Positions 10,963 through 19,391 of a stretch of 27,893 nucleotides of DNA are shown piece after piece. Source of the DNA: Pararhodospirillum photometricum DSM 122 (GTDB lineage Bacteria; Pseudomonadota; Alphaproteobacteria; Rhodospirillales; Rhodospirillaceae); assembly GCF_000284415.1 (NCBI RefSeq), contig NC_017059.1:2893633-2921525 (forward strand), in the 5' to 3' direction. The stretch's first letter is position 1. Every line of letters begins with the position of its first letter. A program made the translations under genes and the position numbers. The notes under the pieces were generated by a model. It searched no databases, was not told the origin of the DNA, and was given only the letters and a program-made list of their open reading frames with translations.

Positions 10963-10997
10963 GGAAGGCTGGGGAGGCGGGCCTCCCCAGACCCCTC
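10963..10997 (+). repeat. Palindromic intergenic repeat, copy D1
   Basis: Stem 10969-10978 with 10981-10990. It is the exact reverse complement of copy D2, 29 nt away. It sits in the divergent region between mutA and the 5'-nucleotidase gene, not after a stop codon. Confidence 0.85.
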
Positions 10998-11026
10998 CGA
11001 TCCTGGGGCGAAGGACCTGAGGGAAC

Positions 11027-11061
11027 GAGGGGTCTGGGGAGGCCCGCCTCCCCAGCCTTCC
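11027..11061 (-). repeat. Palindromic intergenic repeat, copy D2
   Basis: Stem 11034-11043 with 11046-11055, identical over 35 bp to copy C and to the inverse of D1. D1 and D2 together make a 99-bp inverted repeat (10963-11061) that could form one long cruciform or double hairpin upstream of both divergent genes. Confidence 0.85.
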
Positions 11062-11131
11062 TTTGCTCTGGTTTTCCTGTGAGGAGGAGGAAATATGGGG
11101 AGGACTATCCAACCAATAAGGAGCGCGGGGC

Positions 11132-12667
11132 ATGACGGGAACAAGGCGAGCGCGCTGGGGCGCGGGACTGCTGGTGGTGGGCCTGTTGCTGGGAGGACCG
11201 GCGTGGGCCGAGGGGCGGCCCAGTGCCGTCTTGCGTTTGTTGCATGTCAACGATGTGTATGAGGTCGATCCCGACGCGGAAGGGGCGGGGGGGCTGGCGG
11301 CCCTCAAGACCCTGGTCGCCCACGAACGGAGCCGCCCGGGCGCCGACCAAACGGTGGTGACCTTTGGCGGGGACCTGATTTCGCCGTCGCTGCTTTCGGG
11401 GCTCGACCAGGGCGCCCACATGCTCACCGCCATGGGGCAGGTGGGCGTTGAGGTGGCGGTGCCGGGCAATCATGAGTTCGATTTCGGCGCCCCGGTGCTG
11501 GCCCGTCTGCTGGGCTCTACCCCCTTCCCCTGGCTGGGAACCAATGTGTTGGGGCAAGACGGCCAGCCCTTCGCCGGTATGGAGCGCACCGCCTTGCGGT
11601 CGGTCGGCGCTTATAAGGTCGGCTTCTTGGGGGTGCTGACGCCCGAAACGACCAAACTGTCCTCTCCCGGGGCCACGGTGCGCTTTGCCCCGGTGGTTGA
11701 AACGGTGCGCGAGACGGTCGCGGCGCTCAAGGCCCAGGGGGCGGATGTCATTGTCGCCCTGACCCACCAAGACGTCGCCGACGACCGGGCCTTGCTGGAG
11801 CGGGTCCCGGCCATTGACGTTATTGTGGGCGGGCACGATCACGAGGGGATCGTGTGGAGCGACCAGGGACGGGTGATTCTCAAGGCCGGCAGCGACGCCA
11901 AGGCGCTCGGCGTGATCGACCTCACCCTTCAGGAACGCCCCACCAAAACCGGCCCCGTTGTCACCACTCGCCCGGACGTGCGCCTGATCCCCAACGTGGG
12001 CCAAACCCCGGATCCCGCCCTGGCCGGGCTCATCGCTCAATGGCACGCGTCCCTCGACGACGCCTTGGGGCAACCTTTGGTCACGCTTGGGGTGCCGCTC
12101 GACAGCCGCCGCGCCGCCGTGCGCACCCAGGAGAGCACCATGGGCGATCTGATCGCCGATGCGCTGCGGATCGGCACCGGGGCCGATGTCGCCCTGGTCA
12201 ATGGCGGCGGCATCCGGGCCGATCGCCTGTACGACGCGGGGGCCTCGCTTTCGGCCCGCGATGTCCTGACCGAGCTTCCGTTTGGCAACGTGGTGATGGT
12301 GCTGCGTCTCACGGGGGCGGAGCTGCGCGCGGCCCTGGAGCATGGCTTGTCGGCGGTCGAGGAGGGGGCCGGCCGTTTTCCTCAGGTTTCGGGGCTCACC
12401 CTGACCTGGGATCGCAAAAAACCCGCCGGGTCGCGCCTCGTGACGGTTGCGGTGGCCGGCACGCCGCTCGACCCCGCCGCCTCCTATACCCTGGCCACCA
12501 CCAACTTCACCGCCGACGGCGGGGATGGCTACACCTTCGGCACGGCACGCCCGGTGGTCGATGCCAGCGCCGGACGCCTGATGACCACCTTGGTCATCGA
12601 CTACCTGAAAAGCCTGGGAGGCGAGGTGAAGACCCTCGAAACCGGAAGACTTATCCCAGTTGAGTAA
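11132..12667 (+). CDS. Exported 5'-nucleotidase / UshA-like metallophosphatase
   Basis: A 511-residue protein of the 5'-nucleotidase/2',3'-cyclic phosphodiesterase family, expected in the periplasm to dephosphorylate nucleotides for salvage and phosphate supply. Residues 1-26 are a Sec signal peptide (basic RRAR, hydrophobic LLVVGLLLGG, cleavage after PAWA). The calcineurin-like domain shows HVNDVYEVD (metal Asp41), FGGD (78-81), GNHEFD (112-117), LTHQD and GGHDH. The C-terminal nucleotide-binding domain has NGGGIRADR, ELPFGNVVMVLRLTG and TNFTADGGDGY. The classical DxH is DxY here, a form seen in several family branches. AAGGAG at 11118-11123 gives an 8-nt spacing to the ATG. It is divergent from mutA and convergent with the helicase gene; precise substrate is unknown. 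Confidence 0.92.
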   Translation: MTGTRRARWGAGLLVVGLLLGGPAWAEGRPSAVLRLLHVNDVYEVDPDAEGAGGLAALKTLVAHERSRPGADQTVVTFGGDLISPSLLSGLDQGAHMLTAMGQVGVEVAVPGNHEFDFGAPVLARLLGSTPFPWLGTNVLGQDGQPFAGMERTALRSVGAYKVGFLGVLTPETTKLSSPGATVRFAPVVETVRETVAALKAQGADVIVALTHQDVADDRALLERVPAIDVIVGGHDHEGIVWSDQGRVILKAGSDAKALGVIDLTLQERPTKTGPVVTTRPDVRLIPNVGQTPDPALAGLIAQWHASLDDALGQPLVTLGVPLDSRRAAVRTQESTMGDLIADALRIGTGADVALVNGGGIRADRLYDAGASLSARDVLTELPFGNVVMVLRLTGAELRAALEHGLSAVEEGAGRFPQVSGLTLTWDRKKPAGSRLVTVAVAGTPLDPAASYTLATTNFTADGGDGYTFGTARPVVDASAGRLMTTLVIDYLKSLGGEVKTLETGRLIPVE

Positions 12668-12719
12668 GTGGCTTTATAATTTCATTCTAGAACAATATTC
12701 CAACAAACCCCTAGAAAAC

Positions 12720-12755
12720 GAGGGGTCTGGGGAGGCCGCGCCTCCCCAGCCTTCC
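12720..12755 (-). repeat. Palindromic intergenic repeat, copy E
   Basis: Stem 12727-12736 with 12740-12749, three-base spacer. It lies 2 nt beyond the helicase stop codon on the minus strand and about 50 nt after the 5'-nucleotidase stop on the plus strand, between convergent genes. On the minus strand it is followed by a short GTTTTC. Confidence 0.82.
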
Positions 12756-12757
12756 CT

Positions 12758-14578
12758 TCAGAACAACGTCAACTGTCGCGCCCGCCTCGGGGCGCCCCCC
12801 GTCGGCCGTCCCAGAAACTCGGCAGGCAGATCGGCCAAAAACGACGAGGGGACCCGAGCGCGCACCGCACCGTGCCAAAAGCGCTCGCGAGCGTGGGTCA
12901 GGATCAGGCGATCGCGGGCCCGGGTGAGGGCGACATAGAGCAAGCGCCGCTCCTCGGCCAAGGCCGCCGGATCGGGGGAAGCGCCGCCCCACGACAGCGG
13001 CATCAGCCCGTCCTCCAAGCCGGTGACGAAGACGACCGGAAACTCCAGACCCTTGGCAGCGTGCATGGTCAACAGCGAGACCCGATCCCCCCGCTGGTCA
13101 TGAAAATCAGCCTCAGTCATCAGGGCGCAGGCCTCGCGCAAGCGCTCCAGATCGTCGACTCCGTCGTCGATCAGGGCGACGAGCCAATCCCGGGCGAGGC
13201 GGGAGGCCTCGGGGGCTTCCCCCTGGGCGCTGGCGACTGCGGCCCGCACGCATTCGCGCAGGGGAGGCCCGGGCGGTAGGGTTTCCAACGCGGCCAGCAC
13301 GGCGCGCACTCCAGGATGCTGGGCCAAGGGCGCCGGGCTGCTCTTGCGATAGGGAATGCCGGCCCGGTCAAAGGCACCGCGAAACGCCTCGGCTTGGGCA
13401 TCGGTGCGGTACAGTACCGCCACGTCGGCGAAGCTCAAGGGGCGGTCCTGGCCGGCGATCCGTCCGGCGGCCAGGAGATCATGCCCTCCCATCAGGTGTT
13501 CGAGGGTGGCGACCACGCCTTCGGCCTCCGCCTGGGCCGTGGGGCTGGCTTGGACCACAATGGGCTCTTCCCGGCCCCGGGTCTGGCCGTCGGCCGGCTG
13601 GCCGATTAGGGCCGCCGCCGCCTCGACGATGGTGCCGGAAGAGCGGTAGTTGCGAAACAGGCGGACCTCGGGGGCCTCGGGCCAATCGGTGGCAAACCGC
13701 GCGAAGCAACCGGCATCGGCCCCACGGAAGCCATAGATGGCCTGATGGGGATCGCCGATGACGCACAGGGACCCCGGTCCCGCCAGCTGGTGCAACAGGC
13801 GGTATTGGCTTTCATCGACGTCTTGGAACTCGTCGGCAACAATATGGGCAAAGCGGCGGCGCCAGGACTCCCCCACGGCGGGGCTGCTGTCCAACACGCT
13901 CACGGCCCCGCTCACCAAGTCGTCGAGATCGACCCAGGCTTGCGCCCGGCTCTCGGCCTCCAGGACCGCGCGGGCCTGCTCCTCGGCCGGGGTGCCGGTC
14001 TGGCCCGTGCGTTTGAGCGCCGAGAGGGTTTTTAACAAAGCCCCCGCCTTGTCGTGCGACAGGCCCAGCGCTTGGGCGAGAACGCTGCGGCGCTCGCTGT
14101 CGTCGGCAATGCGAAAGTCGGGCGGCAGACCCAAGACATCGGCGTGGGCGCGCAGGATCGAAAGGCCCAGGGAATGGAAGCTGTGTACCTCGGGCAAGGC
14201 GTCGCCCAGCAAGCTCCGCAGCTGCGTTTTCAACTCGTGCGTGGCCTTGCGGGTGAAGGTGACGGCAAGGCAAGCTGAGGCCGGCACCCCTTGCTCCAGG
14301 ATCAAATGGGCCAAACGGTGGGTGAGCAGGCGCGTCTTGCCCGAGCCAGGCCCGGCGATCACCAGCAAGGGGCCCGGAGCGGCGGCGGCCGCCGCTTGTT
14401 CGGGGTCCAGGGCCGCCAGCACCCCCGATCGACCATTGGGTGGCGGAGGGGGCGGGGGGGCTGGTGTCGGGAGGGGAGGGGGGCTGGGCTTGGGAAGGGC
14501 GCGGCGCGCGGCGTGGGCGGCTTCCCAACGGCCCCTCGAACAACAGGCCGCGCCGGCTGTCCAACTCACCGGGGGCAA
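12758..14578 (-). CDS. UvrD/Rep-type superfamily 1 DNA helicase (C-terminal half of a PHP-helicase)
   Basis: This frame encodes a complete SF1A helicase core: Walker A AGPGSGKTR, motif Ia AVTFTRKATHEL, DEFQDVDESQ (motif II), GDPHQAIYGFRGAD (III), YRSSGTIVEAA (IV), LTMHAAKGLEFPVVFVTGLE (V) and YVALTRARDRL (VI). It should be an ATP-driven 3'-5' translocase. It ends in QLTLF, which fits the beta-sliding-clamp binding consensus QL[SD]LF. The frame's first ATG at 14578 gives a non-homologous N-terminus followed by a poly-proline linker. No good ribosome site is visible, and the PHP frame upstream is open across the junction. It is therefore probably the second half of one polypeptide of about 1,015 residues interrupted by a one-base shift in 14440-14560. 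Separate expression from an internal start is the alternative. Confidence 0.85.
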   Translation of the reverse strand: MPPVSWTAGAACCSRGRWEAAHAARRALPKPSPPPLPTPAPPPPPPPNGRSGVLAALDPEQAAAAAAPGPLLVIAGPGSGKTRLLTHRLAHLILEQGVPASACLAVTFTRKATHELKTQLRSLLGDALPEVHSFHSLGLSILRAHADVLGLPPDFRIADDSERRSVLAQALGLSHDKAGALLKTLSALKRTGQTGTPAEEQARAVLEAESRAQAWVDLDDLVSGAVSVLDSSPAVGESWRRRFAHIVADEFQDVDESQYRLLHQLAGPGSLCVIGDPHQAIYGFRGADAGCFARFATDWPEAPEVRLFRNYRSSGTIVEAAAALIGQPADGQTRGREEPIVVQASPTAQAEAEGVVATLEHLMGGHDLLAAGRIAGQDRPLSFADVAVLYRTDAQAEAFRGAFDRAGIPYRKSSPAPLAQHPGVRAVLAALETLPPGPPLRECVRAAVASAQGEAPEASRLARDWLVALIDDGVDDLERLREACALMTEADFHDQRGDRVSLLTMHAAKGLEFPVVFVTGLEDGLMPLSWGGASPDPAALAEERRLLYVALTRARDRLILTHARERFWHGAVRARVPSSFLADLPAEFLGRPTGGAPRRARQLTLF

Positions 14579-15806
14579 ACAGGCGGATCACGCCATACGC
14601 GCCATCATAGCCGGCGTCACGATACACCGTGCCGGCCCGCAGGCGCGCCAACGCCTCGCCCAGCACGGGATGGAGGCGGGTGATCTCCTCCAGGGGCGTT
14701 TGGCCGAGCATCTCGAGTTCCGGTCCCAGGGCGGCTCCCATCCGGTCATAGACTGCGCGCACGCCCTTGGTATCGGGGCCGCAGTCCATGAGTTCGCCCA
14801 GGATTTCCGCCAGCGGCACGAAGCTGGCCACCGAGCCCGCCGTCGCGGGAGGGATGGGAACCGCTCGGTCCGCCAGGGTTTCCACCCGGTGGGCCACGCC
14901 GATGGTCACCGGCCGGCCACACACGGGGCAGCGGCCATCCAAGGCCAAGGTGTCGCGGGGGTCCAGGCGCACGGCGCAGGCTCGGTGGCCGTCCATGTGG
15001 TATTTGCCTTCCTCGGGGAAGAACTCCACGGTTCCCTCGTAGCCCTCGCCGGTCATCAGGGCATGGCGCAGGGTGTCGTAGCCGGGCGGGCAGGAGAAGG
15101 CGGTCGCCTCGCGTCCCAGCTTGGCCGGCGAGTGGGCATCCGAATTGGACACCAGCCGGAAGCGATCGAGGGACGACACCCTCCAGTTCATCGCCGGATC
15201 CGACGACAGCCCGGTTTCAAGAGCCACGATATGACCCGCCAGATCGCCATAGCAGGCCTCAAGAGAGTCAAAGCCCGATTGGGCACCCAGGGCGGAAAAC
15301 CAGGGGGTCCAGATATGGGCGGGGATCAGCAGGCTGTGGTCGTGTGCGGCCAGGGTGATCTCGAGCAGGTCGCGGGAGTCGAGCCCCAAGATGGGCCGGC
15401 CATCGGCGGTGATGTTGCCCACCCGGCCCAGGGCCCCCGCCAAGCGGTCGGCGGTGTCCAGGTCGGGCAGCAAGATCAGGTGATGGACCTTCCTGGTTTT
15501 GCCGTCTTTCTTGTAGATGGTCGATATTTCCGTCGAGAGCAGGAAGAAGACGGGCCGGCGGCAGGCCGGCGGCAGGGTCTCCCACAATGGCGTTTCGAGA
15601 TCGGGCCGCAGGCGATAAAGGCCATTGCCGACTGCCACCAGCTTGTCGCGGATCTCGCCAAGCCAGCCCGGATGCACACAGTCCCCGGTCCCGACCACCG
15701 AAATGCCCTTACGGGCTGCCCACCACGCCAGATGTTCCAAGTCCAGGTCGCGGCTGGTGGCTCGGGAATAGTGGGAGTGCACGTGCAAATCGGCGTACAG
15801 GGGCAT
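14454..15806 (-). CDS. PHP-domain endonuclease Q-like module (N-terminal half of PHP-helicase)
   Basis: The N-terminal PHP metal-dependent phosphoesterase has ADLHVHSHYSRA (H8 and H10), VGTGDCVHPGW, LLSTEIST, LIPAHIWTPW and LVSNSDAHSP. These are the ordered metal-binding motifs of the TIGR00375/EndoQ group, whose archaeal members nick DNA 5' to deaminated bases and abasic sites. A cysteine/histidine cluster follows (YHMDGHRAC and CPVCGRPVTIG), typical of the EndoQ zinc module, then VAHRVETLADR and a C-terminal HhH-like stretch. Reading continues as RLFAPGELDSRRGLLFEGP, then enters proline-rich linker where the helicase appears in another frame; this frame stays open as noise to 13812. I chose ATG 15806 (MPLYADLHVHS); an upstream GTG at 15845 is possible. 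The DNA-repair role is inferred from the family. Confidence 0.8.
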
Positions 15807-15895
15807 GACGGCAAGATCCCGGGGGGCAGGGGACGACTTGCCCACGATAGAGCAAGATGATTCTCCAGGAAAAGAGCGGTCTGACGACGAAAGAA

Positions 15896-15938
15896 GAGAA
15901 GGCTGAAGAGGTGCGGCCTTCCCAGGCCTCTCCTTCTC
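15896..15938 (+). repeat. Degenerate copy F of the palindromic repeat
   Basis: AGAAGGCTGAAGAGG and GGCCTTCCCAGGCCTCTCC resemble the repeat core but with several substitutions, so the stem is weaker. It occupies most of the 130-nt gap between the M50-protein gene and the PHP gene, and overlaps the end of the former. It looks like a decaying family member. Confidence 0.45.
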
Positions 15939-18063
15939 AAAAGGCGCTCTCGCGGATCAAGACGCTCACGGCCCCGCGCCAGAGGCGGGCCACCAGGCTT
16001 TCCGGCTGGCCTTCGACCCGTAAGGTGCCCCGTTGAACCTGCCGGGGAGGGGGCGTATCCAGGGGCATCGCGAGAACCCGGTAGATCGAGCGCTCCGGGA
16101 TCAGGCGGTGCTGGGGATCTTCACGCGCGGCAAGGGGGCCGCCCTGAAGCGAGGCCAGCAGGGCGTGGTCCAAGACCGGTCGGTTGACGGTCTCCACCGC
16201 CTTGACCCGGGCTGCGATCGCGGGGGCTAGGGCATCGTCGGGATGAAACCGGGCCGGGGCGTCGGCTGGCAGGCGGTTCAGGTCTTCTTGCCGGGCATAA
16301 GCGACGATCTGGCCCGGCCCGGTGCCGATCACCCGCAACAGCACGCTTTGGGGAGCCACCCACAGACCCTCGCGGATCTCAGGAAGCAGGTCGGTGACCT
16401 CGCCGTCGATCTCGGCAAGCAGGGTCAGGGTCTCCTTGCGCGCGTATAGCCCGGCTTGTTCGGCCAGCAAAGCGCGCTGGTCTGCGAGGAGCAAGGGGAC
16501 ATCGCCGCGCAGGGTATCGTCGGTCATACTGCGTTCAACAGACATCTGGTTGACCTGTAAGCGCAGGTCAACCAGCCGGCTTTGGACCTCGAGATCGGGC
16601 GCCGAGAGGACCAGCAGGGGAGTTCCCCGGGAGACCCGATCCCCGGTCCGCACCAGGAGCTTGGCCACCCGGGCGGGTTCCGGGGCGTGCAGGGCGTGGG
16701 CGTGGGATGCCTCCAAGACGGCCGCTAACGGCACCGTCGAGCGCCAGGGAACGATCAAGGCGGCCAAGCCAAGCCCGAGGAGGGCGAGCGTGGCCAGGGT
16801 CTGGGGATTAACACGAAAATCCAGGCGTCGGCGCCACCACGTCATTATTTCGGTTGCCACGGGCTTGAGGATAAACCAGCCAATTTCGACAAAAAACAGG
16901 AAGATCCCGACGATTTTAATGAAAAAGTGGTAAACAAGCAAGGCGATGCCAAGAAAGAGAACGAGCCTGTAGACCCAGGTTGCCCAGGCATAAACAATCA
17001 ACAGGCGTCGCCTCGGCCCTGGGAGGGGTTCGGGCGCCGGATCCCCCAACCCAAACAGCATCTCGCGCAAGGCCCAGCGTCCCAGGGCAAAGGCGCGCGA
17101 CTGCAAGTTGGGTTCATCGAGAAGGTCGCTTAGAATATAATAGCCATCAAAGCGCATAAAGGGGCTGAGGTTGATGGCCAGAGTGGCGATCCAGCCCGCC
17201 GAGGCCAGAAAAAAAGCCGCCGAGCGCGCGGGCCCGTCTTCGATCACCGCCCAGGCAAGCGTGGCAAGCAAGGCGATCGCCAGTTCGGTGACGACGCCGG
17301 CCGCCCCGATGGCGAGGCGCTGGCGGCGGTCGCTGAGACGCCAGCCGTCTGAGGTATCCGTATAAAGAACCGGCCACAGCACCAGGAAAGCAATCCCCAT
17401 GCTCGGGACGCGGCACCCCAGGCGGTGGGCCACGAAGGCATGTCCCAGTTCGTGCATCACCTTGGTCAGCGTCAGGGCCGCCCCCATCCAGACCAGCCCG
17501 TCCAGGCTGGCGAACTGGGTGAAAGTGTGAATAAAGACATCCCACTGTCGGGTCACTAAAAAAAGACCGAGCACACCGAGAAGGCCAATGACAGCAAGAG
17601 CTCTCTTTGTATAAATAAATCGCACAAAGGGCCATGCCCGGCGCAAAAAGCGATCCGGTTTGACCAAGGGGATTCGGATAAACAAATAGTTGTGCAGCAG
17701 CCATTGAGCCCAGGGTGGACGATTGGCTTCGCATTGCCGTAACCACATCGTTCGGTCGGCCGGTGTTCCCATGGCGACCAAAAGATTGGCCCGCAGAAAA
17801 TGAAGCAGGGCTTCCAGGTCAGCCGGCCCCGGGGTGAGGGTGGTTTCGGCCGTCACTTGCTCGCACACCGCCCGGCCGTTCCCAGCCCCCCAGCGCGCCA
17901 GCATCTCAAAGGCCAACCACCCCAGCCGGTGGTAGCGATGGCGCACCGGGTCATGCAGGGTCCACGTCGGCGAGCCATCGGCGGCCCGAGGCCCCGGCAG
18001 AAGCGACAGGTCATCGCGCAGAGGGGGCAGGGGGAGAGCCATCAGGTCCAGGGGCGCGGCCAC
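15937..18063 (-). CDS. M50 (site-2 protease) membrane protein fused to a HlyD-like adaptor domain
   Basis: A multi-domain inner-membrane protein of about 708 residues. Residues 1-100 form a soluble domain (DDLSLLPGPRAADGSPTWTL, HDPVRHRYHRLGWLAFEML) that looks like a PqqD-like winged helix. A polytopic core of roughly seven to eight hydrophobic segments follows, with the zinc motif HELGH (H204, E205, H208) and the third-ligand region NLSPFMRFDGYY (D306). These are the catalytic residues of M50 proteases, all present. From about residue 445 a periplasmic part carries a lipoyl/HlyD-type motif (HAPEPARVAKLLVRTGDRVS) and a coiled-coil stretch. The GTG at 18063 lies 1 nt past the stop of the GAF-adaptor gene and has GGGA 7 nt upstream; ATG 18042 is an alternative. 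It is the last gene of the tolC-adaptor operon. Whether it cleaves a substrate or only scaffolds export is not known. Confidence 0.85.
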   Translation of the reverse strand: MAAPLDLMALPLPPLRDDLSLLPGPRAADGSPTWTLHDPVRHRYHRLGWLAFEMLARWGAGNGRAVCEQVTAETTLTPGPADLEALLHFLRANLLVAMGTPADRTMWLRQCEANRPPWAQWLLHNYLFIRIPLVKPDRFLRRAWPFVRFIYTKRALAVIGLLGVLGLFLVTRQWDVFIHTFTQFASLDGLVWMGAALTLTKVMHELGHAFVAHRLGCRVPSMGIAFLVLWPVLYTDTSDGWRLSDRRQRLAIGAAGVVTELAIALLATLAWAVIEDGPARSAAFFLASAGWIATLAINLSPFMRFDGYYILSDLLDEPNLQSRAFALGRWALREMLFGLGDPAPEPLPGPRRRLLIVYAWATWVYRLVLFLGIALLVYHFFIKIVGIFLFFVEIGWFILKPVATEIMTWWRRRLDFRVNPQTLATLALLGLGLAALIVPWRSTVPLAAVLEASHAHALHAPEPARVAKLLVRTGDRVSRGTPLLVLSAPDLEVQSRLVDLRLQVNQMSVERSMTDDTLRGDVPLLLADQRALLAEQAGLYARKETLTLLAEIDGEVTDLLPEIREGLWVAPQSVLLRVIGTGPGQIVAYARQEDLNRLPADAPARFHPDDALAPAIAARVKAVETVNRPVLDHALLASLQGGPLAAREDPQHRLIPERSIYRVLAMPLDTPPPRQVQRGTLRVEGQPESLVARLWRGAVSVLIRESAF

Positions 18064-18064
18064 G

Positions 18065-19378
18065 TTACATTCCCAGGAACTGCCGGACCCCTGCGATGGG
18101 GCGGCGCAAGAGGGTGAACGCAAACGGGGCCGTCGTCCCGTACAGTTTGGCCGTGCCCTGGAGCCCAAGACGCAAGGGGACCGAAAAGTCGGCCTCGATC
18201 CGATACCCTAAAATACCGTCCGGCGTGGGTTCGGCGTCGTAGCTGGCCCGCCGTAAGACAGCCTCCACCGGGTGCAAGGGATCAATCGCCAGGAACAGGC
18301 GGACCCGCGCGCCAGGCTCCAGGACGATGGCATCCGAAACCGGCAGATGGATGCGGGCCTCGGTTTGGGTCGGATCAGCCACCACCATGACCCGCTCACC
18401 CACCGCCACCGGGCGACCGGTCCAGTCATCGCGATCGGCAAACACCGCTACCCCATCGGTGGGGGCCGTGACCAGGGCGCGTCCCAAAAGCTCCTCGGCA
18501 TAGGCCAGCTCGGTGGCGCGCAAGGTAACGGTTGCTTCCTTAAGGGCGACTTCGCCTTTGCGTGTCGTATCCCGGAAAGCGGCCTGCTGAGCGAGCCGCC
18601 AATCGGCCTCGGCAAGGGCAAGTTGTTTGGCGGCAACCTCGCGTTTGGCGCGCAAGGGGGCTTCTTCAAACCGGAACAAAGGATCCCCGCGACGAACCCC
18701 TTGGTTGGGGTCGATCAGAATTTCCCGCACAACCCCCTCGAGAGGCGCCGCCACCACCCAGGGATCGCGCGGCACGATCTCGACCGGCGCCAGGGCCGAT
18801 TGGGGGACCGGCCAAGCAAGACCCGTCCCAAGCCCGACAGCCAGCAGGCCCCAGGCGATCGCCCGTCTCCCGCGCCAACGCCACGGTTTTGATCGGCTGC
18901 CTAGGGCGTTCCAGGCGTGGGCGTAGGCTTCGCTCAATCGTTCTCCCAGGACTTTCTCCGCCGCTTGAAACGGCACGTCGCGCACCAAGATCAAGGTGCC
19001 CAGGCAGCTTCCCGCCGTGATCAACGGGAGGGCCAGGGCCTCAGGCGGCCACCACAAGGCCCAGTCCTGGCGCAAGCTTTCGGGCAGGGCCGCCGGGTCC
19101 AGGCGTTCCGCTCCCCGGGCGGGGTCCGGGCGCAGGACCTTGAGCACCGACACGATCCAACTCGCCAAGGGCGCCTGATGGTCGATGACCGGCACATTGG
19201 AGATGGCGGCCACCGAGACCCGGGAACCGTCGTGCCGGACCAAGATCGCCTGACGGAAGGCCAGCAGGCGCCGGGTTTGGTTGACCATCACGAACCGCAG
19301 GGCGTCTTCGTTCTCTGCGTCCCGGGCTTCTCGTTCCAACTGAAGAAACGTGGCGTAGACCGCGCCCTCCTCGCTCAT
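18065..19378 (-). CDS. HlyD-like adaptor with an N-terminal GAF-like domain
   Basis: 437 residues. Residues 1-160 are soluble and GAF-like (FVMVNQTRRLLAFRQAILVR, ALALPLITAGSCLGTLILVR). One membrane segment spans about 172-190. The periplasmic part is membrane-fusion-protein-like: a lipoyl half-motif (VAAPLEGVVREILIDPNQGV) with its partner (GRALVTAPTDGVAVFADRDD) around a helical hairpin, then a beta-barrel ending APFAFTLLRRPIAGVRQFLG. Such adaptors bridge an inner-membrane component to a TolC channel. AGGAG lies 9 nt before the ATG. It starts 13 nt after the upstream adaptor's stop, and its own stop touches the next gene's start. The cytosolic GAF-like domain is unusual for a plain export adaptor and suggests signal input; its ligand is unknown. 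Confidence 0.83.
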   Translation of the reverse strand: MSEEGAVYATFLQLEREARDAENEDALRFVMVNQTRRLLAFRQAILVRHDGSRVSVAAISNVPVIDHQAPLASWIVSVLKVLRPDPARGAERLDPAALPESLRQDWALWWPPEALALPLITAGSCLGTLILVRDVPFQAAEKVLGERLSEAYAHAWNALGSRSKPWRWRGRRAIAWGLLAVGLGTGLAWPVPQSALAPVEIVPRDPWVVAAPLEGVVREILIDPNQGVRRGDPLFRFEEAPLRAKREVAAKQLALAEADWRLAQQAAFRDTTRKGEVALKEATVTLRATELAYAEELLGRALVTAPTDGVAVFADRDDWTGRPVAVGERVMVVADPTQTEARIHLPVSDAIVLEPGARVRLFLAIDPLHPVEAVLRRASYDAEPTPDGILGYRIEADFSVPLRLGLQGTAKLYGTTAPFAFTLLRRPIAGVRQFLGM

Positions 19379-19391
19379 CCTTGCCGTCTCC

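Noticed and set aside
11095..11131. A possible leader ORF with a strong GAGGAGGA site before ATG 11095
   Set aside because: The frame is out of phase with the 5'-nucleotidase, runs far into it, and encodes nothing recognisable; the ATG at 11132 has its own AAGGAG and signal peptide.
13758..15860. A 700-codon plus-strand open frame opposite the PHP-helicase
   Set aside because: No motifs; the minus strand carries ordered helicase and PHP motifs.
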